A DNA stretch of 64,000 nucleotides, from the NCBI RefSeq assembly GCF_029946515.1, contig NZ_JARZHH010000063.1, positions 1-64,000 of the forward strand, given 5' to 3'. The DNA is from Polyangium sp. 6x1 (GTDB taxonomy: Bacteria > Myxococcota_A > Polyangia > Polyangiales > Polyangiaceae). The position numbers were made by a program, and so were the translations under genes. Each line of letters starts with the position of its first letter. Within the stretch, counting starts at the first letter, position 1. Shown one piece after another: positions 49,863-57,840 of this stretch. The notes below the pieces were generated by a model. It did not search any database. It was not told where the DNA came from and saw only the letters and a list, made by a program, of their open reading frames with translations.

Positions 49863-51494
49863 TCAGACAGAATCACCCTGCATGCCCGCATGAAGGAGGC
49901 GACCCAGCGCCTCGAGCGAGAGGAGCTGGATGCGAGGTCGTCCAAGGCCTTCGAGGAGGACGACACGAATCCCCGCGACGGTGCGCTTCTTGTCGAGCGA
50001 AGCCAGGCGGAGCGCCTCGTCGATGGGTTCGCGCGAGAGGTCGGTGGGCAAGCCGAGGTCGACGAGGAGGCGCTCGAGCCGCGCCGCCGCCTCGGGGTCG
50101 GTCGCACCAAGCGCACGGCCGACCCGCAAGATGGCGATCATGCCGAGCGAGACGGCCTCGCCATGGGTGAGCCGCGTAAACGCGCCCGCAGCCTCGAGCC
50201 CATGCCCGATCGTGTGGCCGAAGTTGAGGAGGACCCGATCCCCGGACTCACGCTCGTCCCGGGTGACGATCTCCGTCTTCACCCGGACCGCGCCAAGGAC
50301 CATCTGCCGAACCAGGTCGAGGTCCCGCGCAAGGACACGTTCCCGCTCCCGAGCGACGAGGTCGAGGAGGGAAGGGTCAGCGATGGCCGCCGCCTTGACG
50401 ACCTCGGCGAGGCCGGAGATGTAGGCCCGAGTAGACTCAGTCTGCACGCGCGCCGGGTCGATGAGCACGGCCGAGGGCTGGTGGAAGGTGCCCACGGCAT
50501 TCTTGGCGACCCCGAGGTCGACGCCGGTCTTCCCACCCACGGCTGCATCGACCATCGAGAGCAAGGTCGTGGGCATCGCGACCCATCGGACGCCGCGCAG
50601 GAGGAGCGACGCCGCAAACCCGGCCACATCGGAGACGACGCCGCCACCGAGCGCGACGACGAGGGCTTCCCGGTCGGCGCCCGACTCGACGAGAGCGGCA
50701 AGGATGCGCTCGACGGCGGGGAGCTGCTTGTGGGGCTCGCCGGGCGGGAGGACGACGGTGGCGGGGACACGGAGGCCAGCGGAACGGAGGGCATCGAGGA
50801 CCGGGTCGAGGGCAAGGGGCGCGACGTTCTCATCGGTGACGACGAAGACCGCGGAAGGCGCAAGGCAACGAGCGACCTCGGCGAGGGTGCGCGGGGCATC
50901 GTGGGTGAGGCGAACGGGATAGGAGCGAGCGCCGAGCGGGACGACGAGGGTGGGGTCGAGCCAGGCCTGGAGGACAGCATCGGCGATGTCGGCCGGGGAG
51001 CGATCGTCGGTGCGAACGTGGGCATGGGCCTCGGCGTAGACCGACGCGCGCGATGCGAGGAGGCCGCGGAGGCGCTGGAGGCGATCGGGTGCCTCGTCGA
51101 GGAGGGGTCGACCCGGCGCCGAGGTGCGGTCGGCGAGGGTGTCGGGTCGAGCCGTGAGGGTGACGACGTGCGCGTGGGCGAGGGCAAACGCGCGGAGGTC
51201 GGGGTCGAGGAGGGTGCCGCCGCCAAGCGAGATGACGCGAGGCTCAGGGGACGCGAGGAGCTTTCGAAGGGTGTCGGCTTCGAGGGCGCGGAAGGCAGGT
51301 TCGCCGCCAGGTTCGGCAAAGAGGGTGGGGACCGAGCAGCCGGTGGTCTGGGTGATGACGGCGTCGAGGTCGAGGAAGGGGACAGCCACCTGGGCAGCAA
51401 CGAGAGGGCCGATGGTGGACTTGCCAGATCCCATGAGTCCGCTGAGGAGGAGGGGACGCTGGGGGCGAGGCTGGGTTCGCGGAAGCGGAGGCAT
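49863..51494 (-). CDS. aroKB: Shikimate kinase / 3-dehydroquinate synthase fusion
   Basis: 543 residues in one frame. Residues about 15-175 are AroK: P-loop LLLSGLMGSGKST, SLGGGTLLDP and the lid region GRPLLDE. Residues about 180-530 are AroB: VTDENVAPLALD, the NAD-binding GGGVVSDVAGFAASL, MPTTLLSMVDAAVGGKTGVD and the metal ligand GHTIGHGLE. It therefore catalyses steps 5 and 2 of the shikimate pathway. Start at ATG 51494; the frame upstream reads through the IR2 repeat and is not coding. aroC lies upstream on the same strand, beyond 656 non-coding bases. Confidence 0.96.
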   Translation of the reverse strand: MPPLPRTQPRPQRPLLLSGLMGSGKSTIGPLVAAQVAVPFLDLDAVITQTTGCSVPTLFAEPGGEPAFRALEADTLRKLLASPEPRVISLGGGTLLDPDLRAFALAHAHVVTLTARPDTLADRTSAPGRPLLDEAPDRLQRLRGLLASRASVYAEAHAHVRTDDRSPADIADAVLQAWLDPTLVVPLGARSYPVRLTHDAPRTLAEVARCLAPSAVFVVTDENVAPLALDPVLDALRSAGLRVPATVVLPPGEPHKQLPAVERILAALVESGADREALVVALGGGVVSDVAGFAASLLLRGVRWVAMPTTLLSMVDAAVGGKTGVDLGVAKNAVGTFHQPSAVLIDPARVQTESTRAYISGLAEVVKAAAIADPSLLDLVARERERVLARDLDLVRQMVLGAVRVKTEIVTRDERESGDRVLLNFGHTIGHGLEAAGAFTRLTHGEAVSLGMIAILRVGRALGATDPEAAARLERLLVDLGLPTDLSREPIDEALRLASLDKKRTVAGIRVVLLEGLGRPRIQLLSLEALGRLLHAGMQGDSV

Positions 51495-51547
51495 GGGGAT
51501 TACGATTCGATGGGGGAGGGGATTTGTCGAGGGGGAGTGAACGCGCA

Positions 51548-51789
51548 GGGGGCGCCGGGCAGCGGGAGGTCGGGGGGGCTGGGGGGCCCTCCCGAACTCG
51601 CGAGCCACGCCGGTCAGACCGGGAGGGGGTTCGAGGTCTCGGCAAGACGCGGGAGGGGATGGATGTCGCACTCGGGCTAGGTCACGTTGGTGACGGAGAG
51701 GGTGGGGGGTTTCGAGGCGTGGGGCGTGGCCCGCTCAAACAACGGGTCCCACCCCCAGCCCCCCCGACCTCCCGCTGCCCGGCGCCCCC
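51548..51789. repeat. Perfect 38-bp inverted repeat with 166-bp spacer (element IR2)
   Basis: 51548-51585 is the exact reverse complement of 51752-51789 over 38 bases. Arms contain GGGCAGCGGGAGGTCGGGGG and share GGGGGCTGG with the IR1 arms; spacers of IR1 and IR2 show no obvious similarity. The near arm is 54 bases upstream of the aroKB start, as IR1 is 44 bases upstream of zapA. The tandem array begins 60 bases to the right. Confidence 0.9.
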
Positions 51790-51849
51790 CGCGCTCCGTT
51801 CCAATGCGGAACAAGGCCCCCAGGTCCAGAGGGTGGTGGTGGGGCAGAG

Positions 51850-52064
51850 GTGAGCAGGGACCGACTTCGGTGAGGGTCGACCGTCAGCGAAGGTGAGCAG
51901 GGACCGACTTCGGCGAGGGTCGACCGTCAGCGAAGGGGAGCAGGGACCGACTTCGGTGAGGGTCGACCGTCAGCGAAGGTGAGCAGGGACCGACTTCGGT
52001 GAGGGTCGACCGTCAGCGAAGGGGAGCAGGGACCGACTGCGGTGAGGGTCGACCCTCAGCGACG
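51850..52064. repeat. Five tandem copies of a 43-bp repeat
   Basis: Copies start at 51850, 51893, 51936, 51979 and 52022, all exactly 43 bp apart, nearly identical, the fifth more diverged (GACTGCGG, GACCCTC). Each copy holds the near-palindrome TCGGTGAGGGTC/GACCGTCAGCGA (10 of 12 pairs). The unit itself looks like two half-units, TGAG-CAGG-GACCG and TGAG-GGTC-GACCG, about 21.5 bp apart. parS site 4 follows 52 bases later. Confidence 0.92.
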
Positions 52065-52116
52065 AGGAGCGGAGTCCGGCGACGCTGAGGGTTGGTGGAG
52101 GGGACGAGGGGACTGA

Positions 52117-52132
52117 TGTTTCACGTGAAACG
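52117..52132. other. parS site 4
   Basis: TGTTTCACGTGAAACG, 15 of 16 to canonical parS, 18 bases beyond the 3' end of aroC and next to the 43-bp array. Confidence 0.9.
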
Positions 52133-52150
52133 TCCCGGTCAGTCGCCCGG

Positions 52151-53314
52151 TCAGTACGCGGCGAGCTGGGCGCGGTACGTCTCCAGGTTGCGGCGAAGCT
52201 CGCCGAGGCTGTCGCCGCCGAACTTCTCGAGGACGGCGTCGGCGAGGGTGATGGCGACCATGGCTTCGCCGACGACAGACGCGGCGGAGACGGCGCAGAT
52301 GTCGCTGCGTTCGTGGGCGGCGTCGAAGGGTTCCTTCGTGTGGACGTCGACCGAGGGGAGGGCCCGTCTGAGGGTGGCGATGGGCTTCATGGCGGCGCGG
52401 CAGATGAGGGGCATGCCGTTGGTGATGCCACCTTCGAGGCCGCCAGCGCGGTTGGTGGGGCGGTCGAAGTGGTGGGTGGGGTCGTAGGTGATGGGGTCGT
52501 GGACCTGGGAGCCACGGAGGGTGGCGGCCGTGAAGCCGAGGCCGAGCTCGACGCCCTTGATGGCGTGGATGCTCATGAGGGCCTGCGCGAGGCGGCCGTC
52601 GAGCTTGCGGTCCCACTGGACGTGGCTGCCAAGGCCGGGGGGGAGGCCGGTGGCGATGACCTCGAAGACGCCGCCCAGGGTGTCGCCGGCGTGGGAGGCT
52701 TCGTGGATGGCCGTGCGCATGGCCGCCTCGGCGTCGGGGTCGACGCAGGCGAGGTCGGAGGCGCGGGCGCGGGTGCGGAGGTCGGCGAGGGGGAGGTCGG
52801 GGAGGGTGGCGGTGACCGGGCCGATGGAGACGACGTGGGCGAAGATGTCGATGTGGAGGAGGGAGAGGAGCTTGCGGCAGACGGCGCCGACCCCGACGCG
52901 GGAGGCGGTCTCGCGGGCGCTGGCACGTTCGAGGATGTCGCGGAGGTCCTTGCGGTCGTACTTGAGGCCGCCCGCGAGGTCGGCATGGCCAGGGCGAGGG
53001 CGGGTGAGGGCCTCGGGCGGGGAGGGGAAGGGGTCCGGGCCCATGCGGCCCGCCCAGTTGGCGTGGTCGCGGTTGTCGATGCGAAGGGCGATGGGGCCGC
53101 CGAGGGTCTCGCCTCCCCGGACGCCGCCGACGAGCTCGGCGTGGTCCGTTTCGATTTTCATGCGGCCGCCACGGCCATAGCCACGTTGACGTCGTCCGAG
53201 GTCGTGATCGACGTCCTGCGAAAGGAGGGGCATCCCCGACGGGATGCCCTCGACGATGGCCACCAGAGAGGGGCCGTGAGATTCACCCGCCGTCATCCAA
53301 CGAAGTCGCGCCAT
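52151..53314 (-). CDS. aroC: Chorismate synthase
   Basis: 387 residues, full length. The FMN-dependent enzyme converts EPSP to chorismate, the last shikimate step. Landmarks: TAGESHGPSLVAIVEGIP, the RRQRGYGRGGRM block (family RxGRG-like), ERASARETASRV, the GGLEGGITNGMPL block and HERSDICAVSAASVVGEAM. Start at ATG 53314 (MARLRWMTAGES). Upstream, divergent, is the DUF167 gene. parS 4 lies immediately after the stop codon. Confidence 0.97.
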   Translation of the reverse strand: MARLRWMTAGESHGPSLVAIVEGIPSGMPLLSQDVDHDLGRRQRGYGRGGRMKIETDHAELVGGVRGGETLGGPIALRIDNRDHANWAGRMGPDPFPSPPEALTRPRPGHADLAGGLKYDRKDLRDILERASARETASRVGVGAVCRKLLSLLHIDIFAHVVSIGPVTATLPDLPLADLRTRARASDLACVDPDAEAAMRTAIHEASHAGDTLGGVFEVIATGLPPGLGSHVQWDRKLDGRLAQALMSIHAIKGVELGLGFTAATLRGSQVHDPITYDPTHHFDRPTNRAGGLEGGITNGMPLICRAAMKPIATLRRALPSVDVHTKEPFDAAHERSDICAVSAASVVGEAMVAITLADAVLEKFGGDSLGELRRNLETYRAQLAAY

Positions 53315-53424
53315 GCCCCCAACGCTAGTACAGGAAGGGAGGACCCAAAAGGATCGCGCGAAAGATCGAATTGAAGAACCGTATGGACGTGTCGGGTTTG
53401 CGCTAGGATGCGCCGTACCGCGCG

Positions 53425-53763
53425 ATGTCGTCGAAAGCAACCAACCAGATTCCCGGGGAATGGGCGCGGCTCGAGATGAGCGACCGAGCCGGCGCCGTGC
53501 GCTTCTCCGTGCACGTGCGCCCGCGATCGTCCCGCTGTTCGATCCTCGGGGTGCGCGACGGCGCGCTCGACGTCGCGCTGACCGCGCCGCCCGCCGAAGG
53601 AGCCGCAAACGAGGAGCTGCGCAAGCTCCTTTCACGCGTGCTCGAGGTGCGTCGCGCCGACGTGAACATCGTCGTGGGCGCGAGCAGCCGCAGCAAGCTT
53701 CTGGAGATCAACGGCACGAGCTCGACCACCGTGCGCGAGCTCTTCAGCAAGGCGAAGCGATGA
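53425..53763 (+). CDS. DUF167 / YggU-family protein (UPF0235)
   Basis: 112 residues. VRFSVHVRPRSSRCSILGVR, DVALTAPPAEGAANEELRKL and VNIVVGASSRSKLLEING are the conserved YggU/UPF0235 blocks. The biochemical role of the family is not established; the gene often accompanies division or amino-acid genes. The stop overlaps the dapF start (ATGA), so the two are coupled. Confidence 0.93.
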   Translation: MSSKATNQIPGEWARLEMSDRAGAVRFSVHVRPRSSRCSILGVRDGALDVALTAPPAEGAANEELRKLLSRVLEVRRADVNIVVGASSRSKLLEINGTSSTTVRELFSKAKR

Positions 53764-54617
53764 GCACCACGCTCGCATTCGAGAAGTGGGAAGGGCTCGG
53801 CAACGATTTTGTCATCCTTGACGCAAGCTCCGAGGATGCGATCACGCCCGCGCAAGCACGCGCGCTCTGCGATCGACACCGCGGCATCGGCGGCGACGGC
53901 GTGCTGCTCGTGATCGGCGGCGCGACGCCACGCATGGTCGTGCTGAACGCCGATGGGTCGCGGCCCGAGATGTGCGGCAACGGGCTGCGATGCGTGGCCG
54001 CGTACCTCGCCGATCGACAGGGCGCCGAGGGGCTGTCGATGGTGATCGCCACGGACGCAGGGGACAAGCCCTGCGCCATCGAGCGAAGGAGCGCGGGGTT
54101 GTTCGATGTGACCGTGGACATGGGTCACGCGACGATGGGGCCGCGGCTCGAGGTGGAGGCCGAAGGGCGGAAGCACGGGTTCACGACGGTCGATGTGGGC
54201 AATCCGCATGCGATCACGTTCGAGCCGTACGCCGAGGAAGAGATCGATCGGGTGGGGCCGACGGTAGCGACAGCGCCGGCCGGAGGGATCAACGTGGAGT
54301 TCTGCCGGATGCTCGGGGATGGGGCGCGGACGCGGATCGCCGTGACGGTCTGGGAGCGCGGCGTGGGGCGGACGCTCGCCTGCGGGACGGGCGCATGCGC
54401 CGTGGCAGCGGCGGCCTGTGAGCAGGGGCGGGCCGAGCGAGGCGCGCCGATCGAGGTGTTCCTGCCAGGCGGGGCGCTCGAGATCACGGTGGACGAAGCG
54501 CGGGCGCTCCGGATGAAAGGGCCGGCGCGGCGGGCGTTCCGCGGGACGTGGGAATCGAGCTTCGACCTTGGCCCAGGTCACGCGACTCCTCCATCGTGGG
54601 TCGGGACCACGCCATGA
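53760..54617 (+). CDS. dapF: Diaminopimelate epimerase
   Basis: 285 residues. DapF converts LL-DAP to meso-DAP for lysine and peptidoglycan. FEKWEGLGNDFVILDA opens the enzyme; the first catalytic Cys is in RPEMCGNGLRC and the second in GRTLACGTGACAVAAAA. ATG 53760 overlaps the preceding stop. Its own stop overlaps the next gene's start by four bases. Confidence 0.97.
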   Translation: MSTTLAFEKWEGLGNDFVILDASSEDAITPAQARALCDRHRGIGGDGVLLVIGGATPRMVVLNADGSRPEMCGNGLRCVAAYLADRQGAEGLSMVIATDAGDKPCAIERRSAGLFDVTVDMGHATMGPRLEVEAEGRKHGFTTVDVGNPHAITFEPYAEEEIDRVGPTVATAPAGGINVEFCRMLGDGARTRIAVTVWERGVGRTLACGTGACAVAAAACEQGRAERGAPIEVFLPGGALEITVDEARALRMKGPARRAFRGTWESSFDLGPGHATPPSWVGTTP

Positions 54618-56410
54618 TGAACTCGATGCCGCCGATCCCCGCGTCCCGCCGCCGGCCGCTCGATCGGGGAGGCGCGCCCGCGCTGACCGTCCTGTGCATC
54701 ACGCAAGACGCCGCCGTGCGCGAGCTCGTCCCGCGGGTCCTGCGCTTCGACAAGGTGCTCGTGACGGCCGACTTCTCCGAGGCGTTCATGATGGCCACCG
54801 CGGAAGCGCCGGACATCGCGTTCGTGGAGCTCGGGATCGGCGACGGGGCAGGGCTGAGCCTGGTGCACCACCTGAAGGCGCTCGTGCCGGATATCAGCGT
54901 GGTGACGCTGGCGACGAAGAAGAACCTCGACGCCGCCGCGAGCGCGCTGTCGCTCGGCGCGTCGGGTCTGCTCCTGACGCCGCTCTCGGGCGATGACGTC
55001 CTGAGCTCGGTCTGGGGGATCAAGCAACGGCTGGTCGAGCGCGCCGAGCGCGATCGATTGGAGCGCGCCGCCGCCGTGAGCGCGCGCGCGACGGGGTGGA
55101 TTGCCCGCATCGCGGAGATCGCCGAGGCCCCGGACCGGATGAGCGCGGCCAGCGAGCTCGTGGAGATCCTCGTCGAGGTGACGGGCGCAAAGGGCGCCGC
55201 CGTGTACCTCGCCGGCGATGCGCCGCAAGAGCTCGTGCTCGGCGCCGCAAGCCCTGGGCTCGACGGCGCGCCCAAGGCCGGCACCGAAAAACACATCCTC
55301 GACACGTACGCCACGCCGCGCCGGCTGCTCGCCGTGCGGCTCGGCGCGCGCAACGTCTCGGCCGGGTACGTGCTGCTCGACGAGGACAAGCCGCGCGTCC
55401 CCACCGAGCAAGGCGGCGACCCGCCCATCGACGGAATCATCCGGCTGCTCGCGAACGTCGCCGCGACCGCGATCGAGATGCTCGCCGAGCGCGAGCGCGC
55501 CGCCCGCGGGGGCGCCGCCATCAAGGACCCGACGTCGAGCGCGTATTCGTTCGCCTATTACGTCGATGTGGCCGGCCGGGAGATCGGGCGCGCGCGCCGG
55601 TACAACCGGCGGTTCGCGATCGTGACCATGGTGTACGAGCCGATCCCCGGGCAGCCGGCGATCTCGCCGACCGAATACGCCGATCGGCTGCTCGCCGCGG
55701 TCCACGATACGGACGTGCTCGCCCGCGTCGACGAGAACGAGTTCCACCTGCTCTTGCCCGAGACGAGCGGCCTCGGCGCGCACTCGGTGCGGCGTCGCAT
55801 CGCGCGGCTAGGCACCGGGGAGAAGTCGTCCACGAGCCGAGCGCTGCTCGTCGGTGAAGCGGCCTTCCCGCACGACGGGCAGGACCTCGGCAAGCTCCTG
55901 CGGGTCGCGCGCCTGCGCGCCGAGGCGAGCAAGACGTCGGTCGTGCATCGGCTCGATCCGGAGTCGACCACGGTGCCGGACCTGCTCGAAATGCTCATCT
56001 GGGAGACGGTGAACGCGGCGCCCGCGCGGCAGACGTCGGCGGTGCGGCCGATCGAGCTCGCCGCGGCCGAGGCCCAGGCGCTCGCGCACGCGGTGGTGGC
56101 CGACGCGCTGCGCGGCGGCGCGGCGACGATCGTGGTCGCGCACCACGCCGACCTTTGCCTCGGCGCGGCGGTGCGCTCGGCGCTGGGGCACGAGGCCGAC
56201 AAGATCGCGCTGCACGCGCTCGACCTGCGCGCCGTGCCGGGCTGCGAGCGGATCGAGGCGCTGGCGATCATCGCCGAGCACGGGGCCTACGCGCTCGTCG
56301 CGCGCAACGACGATGGCCTTTTGCGGGGCGCGCACGCGGCCGACCCGCTGCTCGCCGACGTGCTGGCCGAGCGCCTCGGCCGGGCCGCGGGCGTCCGGGT
56401 AATTGGATAA
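54614..56410 (+). CDS. Pseudo-receiver, GAF-like and degenerate GGDEF-like signalling protein
   Basis: 598 residues from the ATG overlapping the dapF stop. The N-terminal receiver domain (about 20-135) has the fold (LTVLCITQDAAVRELVPRVL) but Glu in place of the phospho-Asp (IAFVELGIGDGAGL) and Thr where the conserved Lys stands (LLLTPLS). A GAF-like domain follows (about 165-305), then a GGDEF-like region (RARRYNRRFAIVTMVYEPIP) whose signature reads RVDENEF. The last 130 residues (VADALRGGAATIVVAHHADL) are an unknown Rossmann-like module. It should not be phosphorylated nor make c-di-GMP, so a scaffold or ligand-sensing role is likely. Confidence 0.75.
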   Translation: MMNSMPPIPASRRRPLDRGGAPALTVLCITQDAAVRELVPRVLRFDKVLVTADFSEAFMMATAEAPDIAFVELGIGDGAGLSLVHHLKALVPDISVVTLATKKNLDAAASALSLGASGLLLTPLSGDDVLSSVWGIKQRLVERAERDRLERAAAVSARATGWIARIAEIAEAPDRMSAASELVEILVEVTGAKGAAVYLAGDAPQELVLGAASPGLDGAPKAGTEKHILDTYATPRRLLAVRLGARNVSAGYVLLDEDKPRVPTEQGGDPPIDGIIRLLANVAATAIEMLAERERAARGGAAIKDPTSSAYSFAYYVDVAGREIGRARRYNRRFAIVTMVYEPIPGQPAISPTEYADRLLAAVHDTDVLARVDENEFHLLLPETSGLGAHSVRRRIARLGTGEKSSTSRALLVGEAAFPHDGQDLGKLLRVARLRAEASKTSVVHRLDPESTTVPDLLEMLIWETVNAAPARQTSAVRPIELAAAEAQALAHAVVADALRGGAATIVVAHHADLCLGAAVRSALGHEADKIALHALDLRAVPGCERIEALAIIAEHGAYALVARNDDGLLRGAHAADPLLADVLAERLGRAAGVRVIG

Positions 56411-56421
56411 GGGAAGGGGCC

Positions 56422-57828
56422 ATGTCGCGACGCGTACTCCTCGTGGACTCCGATGTCGACGCGCTCGGCGCGCTCGCCTCCGCGCTGCGGGCGATGGGCC
56501 TCGTGGTGGCGAACGCGAACAGCGCCGAGAGCGCGCTCGAGCAGGCCTACCAGAGCCGCCCCGACGTGCTGCTCGTCCCGCGCGCCCCCGAGCGCGGCGA
56601 GAGCGTGCACGCGGTCTTCAAAGCGAAGGCCGAGCTCGCCGAGATCCCGATCCTGTTCCTCGTCGACAAGCTCGGGAGCGGCGAGCTCGAGCCGGACGAG
56701 GTGATGCGGGTCGACGTCGACCAGATCGTCTCGCGCATCACGGAGGTGTCGCGGCGCGTGTCACGGCCGCCGCTGCCGCAGGACATCCGCGGCGACCTGG
56801 AGCAGGTGCCGCTCGTGGACATGCTGCAGCTCCTGGCGATGAACCGCCGGACGGGGACGCTGAGCATCACGACGGTGCGAGGTCCGGGCGAGGTGAAGCT
56901 CGCCGAGGGGCAGGTCGTGGACGCGAGCTTCAGCCGTCGGACGGGGGAGCGCGCGCTCTACCGGCTGCTCGCCGAGCGCCGCGGCCGTTTCGCGTTCTCG
57001 CCGGGCGACCCGCCGACGCAGCGTCGCATCCAGGCCTCCACGAACATGCTCTTGATGGAGGCGATGCGGCAGGTCGACGAGCTCAACGAGCGTCGCACGA
57101 GCCTCTCGCCCGAGGGCGAGGTGTTCGCGTTGTCGGACCTGGCGAGCCTGTCGGGCTTGCTCGACGGCCCGGAGTCGATGCCGGACCCGTCGTCGATGCG
57201 CGGCCGGATCTTCGAGCTCTTGCAGATGCCGCGCAGCATCGACGAGCTGCTCGACGAGATCGACGGTCCGGACCTCGACATCCTGGACGCGCTCGGACAG
57301 CTCAAGAAGGGCGGCAAGGTCAAGACGATCCCGCTCGCGACGTTGACGACGCCGCTGGCGACGCCGGAGCAGATCCCGGTGCTGCGGTCGCTGGCGACGC
57401 GGCTCGTGCGTCCGGGGTTCTCGGCGCCGCCGCGGCTGCTCCTGGCGACGAGCCCGCAGCGGCTCGGGGTCCTCGCGTATTCGATGCGCCGGATCACGGA
57501 TGTGGTGATCGCGCCGGAGCCGGCGTCGCGCGCGCCGCTGCCGCGCCCGCTCGGGACGCTGCGCCTCGGCGAGGGCGTGGAGGTCGCGGTGATCGGGCTG
57601 CCGACGGACGAGACGATGGCGCCGACGTGGGCGCTGTGCATGCCGGGGACGGCGGCGGTGGTGCGGGTGGGCGACGCGGAGCGAGCGGCCCTCGAAGCGC
57701 ATTGCGAGGCGGGGGAGGTGATGCTGCTCGAAGCGGATGGGCTGATCGGGCAGTTCGACCCGACGATCCCGGCGGAGCTGTCGGCGCTGCTCCGGGCGGC
57801 GCTGGAGGCAGCGGCGGGAGCGGGGTAG
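56422..57828 (+). CDS. Pseudo-receiver plus PATAN (DUF4388) protein
   Basis: 468 residues. The receiver domain (1-120; RRVLLVDSDVDALGALASAL) lacks the phospho-Asp (PDVLLVPRAPERGE). A PATAN/DUF4388 domain (about 130-230) has DLEQVPLVDMLQLLAMNRRT, GTLSITTVRGPGEVKLAEGQ and the DASFSRRTGERALYRLL pattern. The remainder is helical with a C-terminal alpha/beta part (RLLLATSPQRLGVLAYS, EVAVIGLP). PATAN proteins are frequent in myxobacterial motility and c-di-GMP pathways. Starts 11 bases after the preceding gene and is likely co-transcribed with it. Confidence 0.75.
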   Translation: MSRRVLLVDSDVDALGALASALRAMGLVVANANSAESALEQAYQSRPDVLLVPRAPERGESVHAVFKAKAELAEIPILFLVDKLGSGELEPDEVMRVDVDQIVSRITEVSRRVSRPPLPQDIRGDLEQVPLVDMLQLLAMNRRTGTLSITTVRGPGEVKLAEGQVVDASFSRRTGERALYRLLAERRGRFAFSPGDPPTQRRIQASTNMLLMEAMRQVDELNERRTSLSPEGEVFALSDLASLSGLLDGPESMPDPSSMRGRIFELLQMPRSIDELLDEIDGPDLDILDALGQLKKGGKVKTIPLATLTTPLATPEQIPVLRSLATRLVRPGFSAPPRLLLATSPQRLGVLAYSMRRITDVVIAPEPASRAPLPRPLGTLRLGEGVEVAVIGLPTDETMAPTWALCMPGTAAVVRVGDAERAALEAHCEAGEVMLLEADGLIGQFDPTIPAELSALLRAALEAAAGAG

Positions 57829-57840
57829 GGGGGTTGCCTT

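Larger units (their letters stand above)
51495..52150. other. Repeat-rich non-coding region between aroKB and aroC
   Basis: 656 bases without a supported gene. From left to right: inverted repeat IR2 (51548-51789), five 43-bp direct repeats (51850-52064) and parS site 4 (52117-52132), followed by the aroC stop at 52151. Confidence 0.8.

Noticed and set aside
51850-52064. CRISPR array
   Set aside because: The 43-bp units are contiguous and have no unique spacers between identical repeats; no cas genes nearby.
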